Source: Caballeronia sordidicola (GTDB lineage Bacteria > Pseudomonadota > Gammaproteobacteria > Burkholderiales > Burkholderiaceae). From it: a stretch of 64,000 bases of DNA. Shown in pieces: positions 51,172 to 61,395 of the stretch. The notes below the pieces were generated by a model, which was not told where the DNA came from, ran no database searches, and worked only from the letters and a program-made list of their open reading frames with translations. The stretch covers positions 124,001 to 188,000 of the forward strand of contig NZ_JNFG01000009.1 of the NCBI RefSeq assembly GCF_000729995.1, given 5' to 3'. Position numbers and translations under genes: made by a program. Each line of letters opens with the position of its first letter. Position 1 is the stretch's first letter.

Positions 51172-52476
51172 ATGAATACGAGAGCATATCCAAGCGAGAA
51201 ACGGATACGCCAATATACGGCGCGCATGCTGGTCGCCGCAATCCTTGCCGCTGGATCGCTCGCCGCGCATGCAGCTGACCCATCAGAAAAATGGGCGGCT
51301 AGCTGGTACACCGCGCAGGCCGACTACTTGGAGGGGATGCCGCCGACCTACCCTGCACCGGCAGTCAAAACACTGTCCAACCAGACCATACGCCAGATCG
51401 TGTATGTCTCCGCGGCCGGCAGCAAGGTTCGCCTGAAGCTGTCCAATCAGTTTGGCGACGCGCCTGTCACGTTTGACTCTGTCACGATCGCTGCCAACAC
51501 CGGAAGCGCCGCCAGCATCGATGCCGCTAGTGTTCGTGCTGTCACCTTTAATGGTGCATCGTCCGTGACACTGGCGCCGGGTACCGACATCGCAAGCGAT
51601 CCGGTCAATTTCGTGCCTAAGGCCAACTCCTCTGCCGCCATATCGATCTACGTGAAACATGCTGCGCCTATTCGTACTGTGCACAACCTGGCCATGCAGC
51701 GCAATTTCGTTGCCTTCGGGGACGTCACCAAGGTACCCGCGCCGGCATGGAGCGAGATCAACGACAACCCTGACGCGACCGATCCCGGTGGCTACACTGC
51801 CTGGATCACTGAACTTGACGTCTTGCGCAAGGATAGACCGAAGGTGGTGGTGGGATTCGGCGATTCGATTACAGACGGGTTTGGTTCTTCCCTTGACTCC
51901 AACTATCGCTGGCCGAATATCCTGTCGCGTATAGTGGCTGCTGATCGGGCCAGCTATGGGCCGATCAGTGTCGTCGATGCGGGTATTTCGGGAAATCGCT
52001 GGAAGACAGGCTGGCAGGGACCGAAAGGAGAAGCGCGCTTCGGGCGCGATGTCTTGAACGTGAGCGGAGTTACCCATGTCGTGATTCTGCTGGGTATCAA
52101 TGACATCGGCTACGACCAATGGGTGCCTGAGCAAATCAAGGAAGCCGCCGATATTACTGCGGCGCTGCAGACGGCCGTAGACAAGGCCAAGTCCAGAGGA
52201 TTAAGGGTCTTAGTCGGTACATTAACGCCATTCAAAGCGACGACGCTATATTACTCTGACACACGCGAGATCAAGCGCCTGGAAGTCAACGACTTTATCC
52301 GCAGCAGGCTCAAAGGTGTGGACGCCATCGTCGATTTCGACCAAGCGTTACGCGACCCCACAAGACCTTTGCAAATGCTGGCGGTGTACGACTCTGGCGA
52401 CCATCTGCATCCCAACGATGCCGGCTATACAGTGATGGCCAAAACGGTCGCAGACGCGCTTAAGGACATGCGCTAG
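51172..52476 (+). CDS. secreted SGNH/GDSL-family hydrolase
   Basis: This 434-residue protein has a signal peptide (LVAAILAAGSLAAHA) ending near 35. The SGNH blocks are complete: block I GFGDSITDG (nucleophile S232), block II GISGNRW (G274), block III GINDIGYDQ (N310) and block V DSGDHLHPNDAGY (D410, H413). The N-terminal 200 residues form the extra beta-rich domain often found in this secreted type, which acts on acyl esters of sugars or lipids. GGAG lies upstream of the ATG. It is monocistronic. Confidence 0.92.
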   Translation: MNTRAYPSEKRIRQYTARMLVAAILAAGSLAAHAADPSEKWAASWYTAQADYLEGMPPTYPAPAVKTLSNQTIRQIVYVSAAGSKVRLKLSNQFGDAPVTFDSVTIAANTGSAASIDAASVRAVTFNGASSVTLAPGTDIASDPVNFVPKANSSAAISIYVKHAAPIRTVHNLAMQRNFVAFGDVTKVPAPAWSEINDNPDATDPGGYTAWITELDVLRKDRPKVVVGFGDSITDGFGSSLDSNYRWPNILSRIVAADRASYGPISVVDAGISGNRWKTGWQGPKGEARFGRDVLNVSGVTHVVILLGINDIGYDQWVPEQIKEAADITAALQTAVDKAKSRGLRVLVGTLTPFKATTLYYSDTREIKRLEVNDFIRSRLKGVDAIVDFDQALRDPTRPLQMLAVYDSGDHLHPNDAGYTVMAKTVADALKDMR

Positions 52477-53229
52477 TGCGGTGTTGCTTTAGCTACTTCT
52501 TTATAAAAATTATTATATACATGCATCTCGATGTTCAAATTCAATCCCATCGAATGTGTCCGTCGTGACGGGGGAAGCTCAAGTTCACCCCCATCAGTCT
52601 TCCCACATCACCGCACGAACGGTTACTGATGCTTTTGCTGCAAGGTTTGCAGAAAAAACGTCACGGCGGCTACATTACTCAGTATTCCTAGACTACACAC
52701 AGCGCGCAGCCGCACTTGCCAGTGAGGGTTCTCCAATGCCCCAGTGAAGTCATTGGCGGGTGTCGTCCGGTGTAGTTTCTCGAGTAAGGAGTGCGGTATC
52801 TTGCGAAAAAAGATCTGTCCGACACTCAGTCGCGCCGTTCCTTTTTATATAAAATCGGCTTGAATTGTTTCTTTGCGTGACAGTTGAAAGAGATGCGCGT
52901 ACCTGGTCAGATCGACCTCCACACAAATCTGGTGAGTGCGGAACTGGGAAGTCGAATATCCGCGACGCACCTTCAAGTCGCCTGACAAATTCACAAACGT
53001 GAATTTCAGTCAAGGCCGACCATGCGAAGTACAACAAGCGTGTTGTTGTCCGCACGGCCAGCGCGTTCTACTCAAAGATCAAAGCCGTTCCAGTGCAACG
53101 CCGGAGATGAGCCATGGGCTATCAGGGACAACATCCGGTACAACTCGTCCCTTTTGCACGGTTCTAGTACGTTCAGGAATGCGCGGGCCTTGCGACTCGG
53201 CTTCGGATTCTTCGATCCCTGAAGCAAGA
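52477..53229. other. intergenic region, no gene
   Basis: About 750 bp. The first 50 bp after the SGNH stop are AT-rich (52495-52525). Short frames on both strands lack ribosome binding sites and family signals. The last part may hold the lost HTH end of the LuxR remnant listed next. Confidence 0.4.
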
Positions 53230-53790
53230 AGCTCGGATAGCTGCTAGTGGAAGTTTCCGGCTGGGTGCGCAAGCGCTCTAGAAGGAGTAAACCGTATGGC
53301 TTAATCATATGTGGACGCAGGGCGTTGAGCAGCGCCCCCCCGTTCGCCAAACGCGCCCTCGGGTCGCTCGTCCAGAAGCGATAGTCGAACTCTACCTGGC
53401 CTGCGTCATGCAGATACATGTCAATGCCCCAATAGGTTCGATGGCGTGAAAGAAAGTCGCCGAAGTATGCTGTTTTCCGAAGCGTTTTTGATCGACTATG
53501 GCTTCGACGAGCGTTGGATCCCGGCGCCCGCAAAGCAGTGGCGAGATCGGATCAACCGACCGAAAGTGCTCTTCGTTGGCGACAGCCATACTGGATTCCC
53601 CTCCCCATTGAAAGGCTTGTTCGAACCGACCCGTCTGGAGATCCCGTACCGTGTCAATGAAGTCTACATGGATCAGGGACGCGAGCTTTTTCACTACCAC
53701 CGGACGTTCCCCAAGGCTCAAGGGTGAGGGCTTACTGAGTAATCCGATGAAATCCTGTAAGAGGCGGAGGTGCACAGTAGTCAATTGCAT
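53230..53790 (-). pseudogene. LuxR-type regulator, frameshifted
   Basis: From the ATG at 53790 the minus strand reads MQLTTVHLRLLQDFIGLL, LASLIHVDFIDTVRDLQTG and HFRSVDPISPLLCGRR. Near 53480 the frame changes and goes on as YFGDFLSRHRTYWGIDMYLH, then ALLNALRPHMIKPYG. This order (sensor part, F-x-DFL-x-x-x-x-x-x-WGI, L-x-x-LRPH) is that of LuxR-C-terminal-type regulators. The HTH that should follow is only a degraded stretch. The gene is not functional. Confidence 0.6.
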
Positions 53791-54440
53791 GGGCAAGTGT
53801 GCTTGGTATTGCTGGGCCTTACCGTGAGCAGAAGCGACCTTGGTGCCTCTAATGCTGCGATAGGACCGAGTGCTTTCTGCTGCAGGGGCTGTCAATAATT
53901 GGTAAGCGACCCGCTTGCAGCACTGACCTCCTGTTGCTCAAGAGCAATTGTCGTAGGGAATTCTTGATATTTGTGTAGGAGTTTTCTAGCGGAATGCTGG
54001 TGGGGGTGCTCTGATTAGTTTTGAAGGACGATCTACGGCTTAAATTCTCATGGTTTCGGATAGGCTCCGCCTTCGCTGTGATCACCGCACGCACATTTGG
54101 CCGCGCCGCACATGTTAGAGGCAGTTCATAGTACCTATAGTGTACTCAAGGCAATGAATCGCGCAGGCATTTTCCTTAGGACCCAAGGAACAGATGTATA
54201 AATTGACGTTTTCATTCTCTGATTAGGTCAAGTGGGAAATGCCTGGATCGCCCTAACCCCTCGCGACGGAAATCACGTAATAGTTTGGAACCAAACTCCG
54301 GAGAAGGCAGCGCCAAACGGGGCGGCCAGAGCGACGATCGACCTCCTCAGACGATGAGGTTTCGCCGCAACCCGCTCTTCGCCAGGACGGCTATACCTCG
54401 GTCAGCGATCGGCCTCCCTTTAACTTAATGTGAATGAATC
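53791..54440. other. intergenic region, no gene
   Basis: About 650 bp with no supported gene, hairpin or repeat. The last part contains the leader of the dioxygenase gene; no strong ribosome binding site precedes the ATG at 54441. Confidence 0.4.
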
Positions 54441-55346
54441 ATGTCCATCAACATTCCCAGCCTTCCCTCTACGGCCTCCGTCGATGACGCCGTGGCGGCG
54501 ATCAAGGATGCCGGCGGCGTCATCATCGAGAACTTTCTTAGTGGAAGTCTTCTGCAAAAACTCAAGGTCGACTTGGACCGCATTCTTGCCGATACACCGA
54601 CAGGTACAGACGCCGAGTTCGCCGGGACGAAGACACGCAGAGCCAGTGCGTTGTTCGCACGCACTAAGTACATGACCGACGTCGCGCTTCATCCCACGTT
54701 CAAAGGGGCAGCGGAGAGAATTCTGAAGAGCAAGTTGGTCTACGGATGGATGGGTAGCGAGCGCGTCGAGCAAGTACCAGATATTCGTATCGGGGTGACG
54801 CAGGTTATCCAGATCGGCCCAGGAGAGGGTGGTCAGCCGCTGCATCGAGACGATTTTGCATTCCTGTGGCAGCATACGCCGACCAGTGGCGAAGCTCGTG
54901 TTCAGGTCATGGTGGCCATCACCGACTTCACGGCGGACAATGGCGCAACACTGGTCATTCCAGGAAGTCACCGCTGGGACGACGAACGCATGCCGACACG
55001 GGAAGAAACCATTCCCGCCGAAATGAAAGCGGGTTCGGCACTGATCTGGGTCGGCTCGGTCTATCACGCCGGCGGTAGTAACAAGACCGACCAACCGCGC
55101 ACCGGCCTAACGATGACGTTCGATTTGGCACAGGTGCGCCAAGAAGAGAACATGTACCTCGCACTGCCTGTGGAGGTGGTCAAGACCTTCTCCGAGGAAA
55201 TGCAGAAACTCCTGGGTTGGTCATGGATTCCCTCCAGCAAAATGGGCTTTGTCGAAATTGGTGGAGAAATGCGCAGTCCGATCGAATTGCTCCAAGGCAA
55301 ACAGGTTTCGGGTGTGCAACCGAGTCCGCTACTGACGCTCAATTGA
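54441..55346 (+). CDS. phytanoyl-CoA dioxygenase (PhyH) family protein
   Basis: This 301-residue non-heme Fe(II)/2-oxoglutarate oxygenase has the metal ligands H135 and D137 (QPLHRDDFAF) and H209 (GSVYHAGGSN), with R220 (DQPRTGL) to bind 2-oxoglutarate. Blocks ITDFTADNGATLVIPGSH also fit the family. Members hydroxylate a wide range of small molecules, including lipids and natural products. The gene is alone and its substrate is unknown. Confidence 0.9.
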   Translation: MSINIPSLPSTASVDDAVAAIKDAGGVIIENFLSGSLLQKLKVDLDRILADTPTGTDAEFAGTKTRRASALFARTKYMTDVALHPTFKGAAERILKSKLVYGWMGSERVEQVPDIRIGVTQVIQIGPGEGGQPLHRDDFAFLWQHTPTSGEARVQVMVAITDFTADNGATLVIPGSHRWDDERMPTREETIPAEMKAGSALIWVGSVYHAGGSNKTDQPRTGLTMTFDLAQVRQEENMYLALPVEVVKTFSEEMQKLLGWSWIPSSKMGFVEIGGEMRSPIELLQGKQVSGVQPSPLLTLN

Positions 55347-55599
55347 ACAGGCCCACACCGATCGATCGAATCGAGAATCGCCTCGTCTGTCGCTTCCCAG
55401 GTTTTGTCTCTGTAAGACGCGGGGAGGAAATGCTCTCGCTATGAGAAGTAGTGCTTTTCTTGCCAAGCTATAGAAGCGATCAGCGGCAGACGGATGAATT
55501 CTGCGAGAGCACTTCATTTTTCCTTTGGCGATCATATGGCATTGTCCCGTTGAAGGAGGTGCGACGCGCCAACGCAAAACTGCGACAGCTTTTCAGAGA

Positions 55600-56247
55600 G
55601 CAGAGGGCCCTCGGGTGAGTTCCGGATCGCGAAAGCCACGCATGCGGCGCTCGCGTTCACGGGTAGGTTGACGACTAGTTTCGGCCCGGTAATTCAGTCG
55701 AGCGCTGCCCCTGACGGAGACATGCTTGACGTGTTTGAGTTGGGGGATCTCGGCCTTTGCCGCTGGATAGCTACGCAGTTGATCGGTCACGATCTTGCGC
55801 GGTGCCTCGGGACAGGAGGCCTGCACGCGCTTGAAAAACCGCTTGGCTGCAGCATTATCGCGACACTTTTGAAGCAGAATATCAAGCTTGACGTCGTGCT
55901 GATTGAACGCTTGCCACGCCGCGAACGAAGTCCACTTGAGGGACAGCAGATGCAGCTCGTCGCGCAGTGTCACAAAGATCTCGTCCAGATGCCATGTGGT
56001 GCCGGGCTTGAGACGCGCAGCCCTGACGCGATGCGCGAAGCCCTCACCAAATTTATCGCGCCGACGCTGGACCGTCTCATCCCTACTGGACTTCCTTCGG
56101 GGCGTAGCGGACGATCACCCCACGCTCGAACAGCAACTCTTCAATGTCGCGCAGACTCAACTGAAACCGAAAGTACCACCGAACAGCACACTTGATGGCC
56201 GGCGCGGGAAACCGATGACCGTGATAAAGCGATTCGGGATTCTTCAT
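55600..56247 (-). pseudogene. IS6-family transposase (second subtype), frameshifted
   Basis: From ATG at 56247: MKNPESLYHGHRFPAP, WYFRFQLSLRDIEELLFERG, then frame changes; KFGEGFAHRV, LKPGTTWHLDE-like, TLRDELHLLSLK, RFFKRVQASCPEAPRKIVTD and PTRERERRMRGFRDPE follow. These are all parts of one IS6 transposase with its DDE core. At least two frameshifts and a missing end show it is dead. It is a different subtype from the fragments at 471 and 47589. Confidence 0.8.
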
Positions 56248-56527
56248 CAGACCATTCTATGCGTCCATCCCAACATCCTGAAAAAGCCCTCAACGCGAGC
56301 AATCCAATCGCCATAGCTGTTCAAGGATCGGGGCCGTGCCAGACCATCCCGCAGTTTCCTCCCTGGAGGCTTGTTGGACGCCTGCCAGCCGGCGGCCGGC
56401 GCACTCGCATACCTGATCCTCAGGACAGACATCTAACAATCCTGATCGAAGGAGACTTTCAATGAATATCAAGGGGCGTTCGTTCCGATCAGAACCGGCC
56501 CTCGCGCACGGCGCGATGCCTGTCTCC
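56248..56527. other. spacer with no gene
   Basis: About 280 bp between the IS6 remnant and the D-lactate dehydrogenase stop. No supported gene. It probably includes the outer end of the IS. Confidence 0.4.
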
Positions 56528-58315
56528 TTAGCAAGATTTTGCCGTTCCAGTTGAAGCAATAGACGGCAGCTGAACCGCCGCTTCCCGGTACTTCGCGAAC
56601 TTCGACATCTGTCCGATCCCCGGGTTGAAACAGTTGCAAGGGTCGAGCTTTTGATAGAACGCGGCGAGCTGGGGTTTCGCGTGGTACAGATGACCAACGT
56701 TATGTTCCGCCGGATATTCGGCACCTCGGCAGTCTAGCAGCGTCCACATCTTGTGTTCAACGTCGAGGCAGTCGTTGCCCTTCTTGACGATGTAATCCTG
56801 GTGGAACACATGGCACAGGAAGTGGCCGTAATACAGCTTGATGGAGATCGTCTCTTCAACGTCAGGCGGCAACGTCTCGATCCAATCGCGATCGTTGCGG
56901 CGCAGTGCAATGTCGAGCGCGACGATGTTCTCCACTTCCCGGGTATGCACGGCGCGATAGCGAACCGCGGCGCCTGCGGTCGCGAAGCGGTGCAGAAACG
57001 CTTTCCTGCCTTCTTCGTCGGTGCACTCGAAATAGCCGCCCGTCGCGCGTTCGCTTTCGAAATAGCTTGAGAGGAAGGCACGCGTTTCTTCGACACTTTC
57101 TGCCGTCACCTTCAGCATCAGGTGATGTTCATACTTGTCACGGTACTGTTTCATGCGCGGCGGCAGATGGCTTGGAAACAGCCGGCTCGCAGCCTGCATG
57201 ACGCGGTCGGTGAAATGCGAAGGGAAAAACCCTAGGCGATCGAACAGCGCATCGAAACGGCTTTTTAGTGCGAACAGCGCGGGCAACCGGGACGTGCCAA
57301 GGCAGTTGATTGCGAGGAAGGTATCTTTGCCGTACTCCTCAGCAATGTCGAAGGCGTCGCGATGAAGGTATTCGCCCGAGATCGGCAGATAATCGAAGTC
57401 GTTCAACGCGTGACGGCGGATCGCAGTGAGTTCATCGGGCCGGTTCGTGCCAATATAAAAAACCTTCGCGTTCTGCTCGATCGGAAACGTGTCGAGCCGT
57501 ACCGCGAATACCATCACCTTGCCGGCCGAGCCTGACGCTTCATGGAGGCGCTGTGGATCGGCGTTGAAGCGCGCCGGTGTATCCGCATCGATCTCGCGCA
57601 CGTGAGTCGCGTAGCCGTGGTCCGATCCAGCGCCGGCGTCGTGCCGGACATCGGCATCCGAGAACTCGCCGCGTTCAAGCCGCCCAAGGATGTCATCCGG
57701 TGCTTCTCCGAGCTCGACTCCCAGATGGTTGACGAGGCTCAGTCTGCCTGTCGCGTCGACCTGCGCGAATACCGCCATCTCCGTATATGCCGGGCCGCGA
57801 TGCACCAGTGCACCGCCCGAGTTGTTGCAGACACCGCCGAATACTGACGCGCCTATACAGCTTGAGCCAATCACCGAATGCGGCTCGCGGCCAAGGGGCT
57901 TCAGCATTCTTTCCAGCTGGTCGAGCGTGGCCCCCGGAAGGCAGACGACCTGCTTGCCGTCGTTGATCACGTACACCTTTTTCATGCGGCTCGTGCTGAC
58001 GATCACGATGGCGCGATCATAGTGGTCGCCATCGGGTGTCGAGCCGCCCGTGAGGCCCGTGTTCGACGCCTGCGTGATGACAATCACATTGGCCGCGATG
58101 CACGCCTGCAGCACATTCCATTGTTCGACGATCGTGCCGGGGCATACCACCGCGAGCGCCTTGCCCGCGCCAAAACGAAAACCCGTGCGGTAGCGGCGGG
58201 TCGCGTCGTCATCCGTCAAGGTGTGCTTCTCGCCGACGATGTTGCGCAAAGCCGCAATCAACGTGTGTGCCGCGTCGGCCGGGAGCGTGGCTAGGGGTGC
58301 GCGCGTTGTTGACAT
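56528..58315 (-). CDS. dld: FAD-dependent D-lactate dehydrogenase (quinone)
   Basis: This 595-residue protein is read from the ATG at 58315 with AGGAG 7 nt upstream. The FAD-binding PCMH domain is at the front (ITQASNTGLTGGSTPDG, SSCIGASVFGGVCNNSGGAL) and the Dld-type membrane-associated C-terminal domain follows (EYGKDTFLAINCLGTSRLP, KLDPCNCFNPGIGQMSK). The enzyme oxidises D-lactate to pyruvate and passes electrons to quinone at the inner membrane. Length fits E. coli Dld (about 570). The LysR gene at 58471 is divergent and probably controls it. Confidence 0.92.
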   Translation of the reverse strand: MSTTRAPLATLPADAAHTLIAALRNIVGEKHTLTDDDATRRYRTGFRFGAGKALAVVCPGTIVEQWNVLQACIAANVIVITQASNTGLTGGSTPDGDHYDRAIVIVSTSRMKKVYVINDGKQVVCLPGATLDQLERMLKPLGREPHSVIGSSCIGASVFGGVCNNSGGALVHRGPAYTEMAVFAQVDATGRLSLVNHLGVELGEAPDDILGRLERGEFSDADVRHDAGAGSDHGYATHVREIDADTPARFNADPQRLHEASGSAGKVMVFAVRLDTFPIEQNAKVFYIGTNRPDELTAIRRHALNDFDYLPISGEYLHRDAFDIAEEYGKDTFLAINCLGTSRLPALFALKSRFDALFDRLGFFPSHFTDRVMQAASRLFPSHLPPRMKQYRDKYEHHLMLKVTAESVEETRAFLSSYFESERATGGYFECTDEEGRKAFLHRFATAGAAVRYRAVHTREVENIVALDIALRRNDRDWIETLPPDVEETISIKLYYGHFLCHVFHQDYIVKKGNDCLDVEHKMWTLLDCRGAEYPAEHNVGHLYHAKPQLAAFYQKLDPCNCFNPGIGQMSKFAKYREAAVQLPSIASTGTAKSC

Positions 58316-58470
58316 CGAATTCTCCTGAGGAAAAATTGAGCGTGACGCGCAGCGGCTTCGTCCAGCCGCTTTGCCTGCGGCCGCTGAGCGCATCAAGTTG
58401 AAGCAAAGGTTAAAATCAGGCCGATCATTAGTCCAATATCTTGAAGCTGCTTTTTGGAGACGAAAAAGAT

Positions 58471-59370
58471 ATGGAATTTCGTCAGTTGCGCTACTTCCTT
58501 GCCGTCGCCGAGCACCTGCATTTCACCGATGCCGCAGCGCATCTGGGAATCGCCCAGCCGCCCTTGAGCCAGCAGATCCTGAAGCTCGAGCGAGAGATCG
58601 GCACGCAGCTCTTTGTCAGGCATCCGCGCCGCGTGGAATTGACCGAGGCGGGACGGCTCTTTCGTGAGAGCGCACGGCGCATTGTCGAGGACGCGCAGCA
58701 GGCGTTCGTCGAAGTACAGAACGCGGGACGCGGGGAGACGGGACGGCTATCGCTCGGTTTCGCGGGCTCCACGGTCTTTCATCCCATGGTCGCGACAACG
58801 ATGCAGAAGTATCGGCATGCATATGAGCACGTCGCGATTAGTTGTGAGGAAAGCAATAGCTCGCTGCTGCTCGACCGGGTCGCCGAGCGGCAACTTGACG
58901 CCGCTCTGGTGCGCATGCCGTTGAACTGCCGGGATCTGATCGTCGAACCGCTAGTCGATGAGGACATGCTGGCGGTGCTGCCGGCGAACCATCGCTTGAG
59001 CCGGCGACGGCGCGTCGACCTGGCAAACCTTGCGGACGATCCGTTCATCCTCTTTCCGCGGCCGATCGGCCCGGATCTATACGACTCGATCATCAGTGCA
59101 TGCCGCGAAGCTGGCTTCGCGCCGTCGATCGGCATGGAGTCGCCACAGATATCATCGGCGGCGAATCTCGTCGCGGCGGGATTCGGCGTTGCCGTGGTGC
59201 CCGCGTCGATCCGGCAGATCCAGGTTGAAGGCGTGTCGTATCACGAACTGCAAAGCAAGCCGCTTTCGACCGGTATCGCGTTGATTCATCGGCAACGCGA
59301 AAAGTCGCCGACGGTGCTCAACTTTGTCAGGATTTTGCGCCAGCAGCGAGCGGCCACACGCACAGTGTGA
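58471..59370 (+). CDS. LysR-family transcriptional regulator
   Basis: A 299-residue LysR protein from the ATG at 58471. The HTH is MEFRQLRYFLAVAEHLHF, then GIAQPPLSQQILKLERE. The effector domain starts near 90 (RLSLGFAGSTVFHPMV). The layout resembles BenM/CatR-like short LysR proteins. It is divergent from dld with 155 bp between, so it is likely the lactate-responsive regulator of that gene. Confidence 0.9.
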   Translation: MEFRQLRYFLAVAEHLHFTDAAAHLGIAQPPLSQQILKLEREIGTQLFVRHPRRVELTEAGRLFRESARRIVEDAQQAFVEVQNAGRGETGRLSLGFAGSTVFHPMVATTMQKYRHAYEHVAISCEESNSSLLLDRVAERQLDAALVRMPLNCRDLIVEPLVDEDMLAVLPANHRLSRRRRVDLANLADDPFILFPRPIGPDLYDSIISACREAGFAPSIGMESPQISSAANLVAAGFGVAVVPASIRQIQVEGVSYHELQSKPLSTGIALIHRQREKSPTVLNFVRILRQQRAATRTV

Positions 59371-59979
59371 TGGTTTCGTGGAGATGGTGAGACCGAAGTG
59401 GAACACTGCGACGACATCCCAACTCAAGCATGGACCAGTGGTTCGAAGGATGCGTGCGCTTTCGTGATTTTTCCGTTTGACGCCGTCAGAGCGATGCCGG
59501 CTCCGACAAATTTCTTTCTCAAGGGCCTTGCCCCTGCGCTCGCCGGCGCGTGCCTCATACGTCTGTCTGTTGTCGCCTATACGTCAGTTCCCTCGACAGA
59601 CTGATTTATGCAACAACGCCATCGCAAGATGACAAAGGAATGACTGGGACGAGCCGTGTAAATCGAGAGGTTTGCGCGCAATTATATGGACAATTGGCGG
59701 TGAAATGCAACCGGCCGATCCGCCTGAAAGCCTACTGTTCAAGGCCCAATTTCGTTTGAATCCCTTGCCAATAGGGCTTTCGGTCATTCACCGCATCCAG
59801 AATTCTGGACTTTAACCGATCGGGATTCACCCATCCAGAAATCCACGCCTACTGAGGTGCCCATACAAATTCAGCACCGACCTAGAACTAGCAACCGGCT
59901 GCTTGTCGTAGCGAAAGGCCTTACGCATCGCTGAATTCAGACGTCAGGACAATAGAAAGCGCACAAGCGGCATCTATTG
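59371..59979. other. intergenic region, no gene
   Basis: About 610 bp without a supported gene or repeat. Short frames lack any sign of coding. Confidence 0.4.
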
Positions 59980-60016
59980 CTGCGCGGCTGACCTTCTAGA
60001 TACCGCGCAGTTTTTT
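59980..60016 (+). terminator. intrinsic terminator
   Basis: CTGCGCGG (59980-59987), 15-nt loop, CCGCGCAG (60003-60010), then TTTTTT. The T-run makes it work on the plus strand, although no plus gene ends nearby (the LysR gene stops 610 bp earlier). It could also protect the convergent aminotransferase from read-through. Confidence 0.6.
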
Positions 60017-60038
60017 ATGACCTTGTGCTCGTAGCTGG

Positions 60039-61364
60039 TCAGACCTCGATCATCGCCTGTTTCGCCGCTCGCTCAGTCGCGGCAATAAAACCATCAACAT
60101 CTTCCTCGGTCATGACAGTCGACAAGAATGCCTTGCCCGTCTTGGCGATGTGGTAGCCCTCAAGCACCAGATTTCGTTGCAGCTTGGTCACCCACTTCAT
60201 TTCCTCCTTGCTCGAATAACCGGATCGGTAGTCGTGAATCTCGCGCTGATGACCAAATACCATGAACATCGATGAAAAGCCGGTGACCTGACCCGGGAAG
60301 CTGGCATTAGCAAACGCCTGGGTCACACCGGCGCGCAAATGGTCCCCCAGCACATCCATGCGATCGGACTCGGCCTGGGTGTACAAGTCCAGAGCGATCT
60401 TGCCTGCAGTCATGGTAATCGGGTTAGCGGTGAAGGTACCGCTCCACGGCAGTAGCGGCTTGCCCTCACGGTGATCGAACACTTGCATGAACTTACGCAA
60501 ACCTGCCACGGCCCCCACAGGAAAGCCACCGCCGATGATTTTTGCGAGCACGGTAAGATCGGGTTTGATATTGAAACGCGTCTGCGCCCCGCCGCTGTGT
60601 ACGCGGAAGGTGATGACCTCATCGAGAACAAACACTGCGCCAATTTCAGTTGATACACGACGGATCATTTCGATAAAGGCTTGCGACACCGGGACAAAAC
60701 CGAAGTAACTCGGCGCTGGATCGATAAGGATCGCAGCAATGGAATCGCGGTTCGCCAGGATGATCCGCTCTGCCGCTTCGACGTTGTTGAACGGGATCAC
60801 CACGACGTCGTTCTTGACGCCTTCGGGCGTACCGTTCGAATACCCGACGGACTTGGGGTCATCACCCCAGTTTTCCGGCGAAGAGTCCAGGCTGACTTCG
60901 GCATAATCGTAGGAGCCATGATAGACGCCTTCGGCCTTGACGATTTTGGAGCGGCCGGTGATCGCGCGTGCAGCCTTGATCGCGCACATCACCGCTTCGG
61001 AGCCGGAGTTGGAGAATCGGATCCACTCGAAGCCTTCGGCGCGTGCACAAATGGTCTCCGCCAACGCCACCTCAGGCTCCGTCGGCAGGGTGAACGCAGT
61101 GCCCTTCGTGACCTGCTCTTGAATAGCCACGACGATCGCCGGGTGAGCATGGCCATGGATGAGCGAGGCGAAGTTGTTCAGCAGGTCCAGCCGGCGCGTT
61201 CCGTCGACGTCCGTGACATAAGCGCCAGAGCCGCTCCCGGCGTAGACGGGGAAAGGTTCTTGCCACGGCAGGATGCGGGTAATACCTCCCGGCATGACTT
61301 TGCTGGCGCGGTCGTACAGAGCTTTGGACTGGCTATGGGTTTCTGGCCATTTTGCAGCGGACAT
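60039..61364 (-). CDS. class III aminotransferase (glutamate-1-semialdehyde aminomutase-like)
   Basis: This 441-residue PLP enzyme is read from the ATG at 61364 with GAAGGAAA upstream. Blocks: MPGGITRILPW, RFSNSGSEAVMCAIKAARA, VLDEVITFRVHSGG (D248, which holds the pyridine N) and LAKIIGGGFPVGA (Schiff-base K275). It fits the glutamate-1-semialdehyde 2,1-aminomutase-like branch. In the EP-x-x-x-N block the sequence is IDPAPSYFG, with Asp for Glu, so the substrate is probably different from GSA. It is followed upstream by a broken hydrolase, perhaps once part of the same operon. Confidence 0.88.
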   Translation of the reverse strand: MSAAKWPETHSQSKALYDRASKVMPGGITRILPWQEPFPVYAGSGSGAYVTDVDGTRRLDLLNNFASLIHGHAHPAIVVAIQEQVTKGTAFTLPTEPEVALAETICARAEGFEWIRFSNSGSEAVMCAIKAARAITGRSKIVKAEGVYHGSYDYAEVSLDSSPENWGDDPKSVGYSNGTPEGVKNDVVVIPFNNVEAAERIILANRDSIAAILIDPAPSYFGFVPVSQAFIEMIRRVSTEIGAVFVLDEVITFRVHSGGAQTRFNIKPDLTVLAKIIGGGFPVGAVAGLRKFMQVFDHREGKPLLPWSGTFTANPITMTAGKIALDLYTQAESDRMDVLGDHLRAGVTQAFANASFPGQVTGFSSMFMVFGHQREIHDYRSGYSSKEEMKWVTKLQRNLVLEGYHIAKTGKAFLSTVMTEEDVDGFIAATERAAKQAMIEV

Positions 61365-61395
61365 AGGTGTTTCCTTCAAAGAGCAGTAGGCTTGA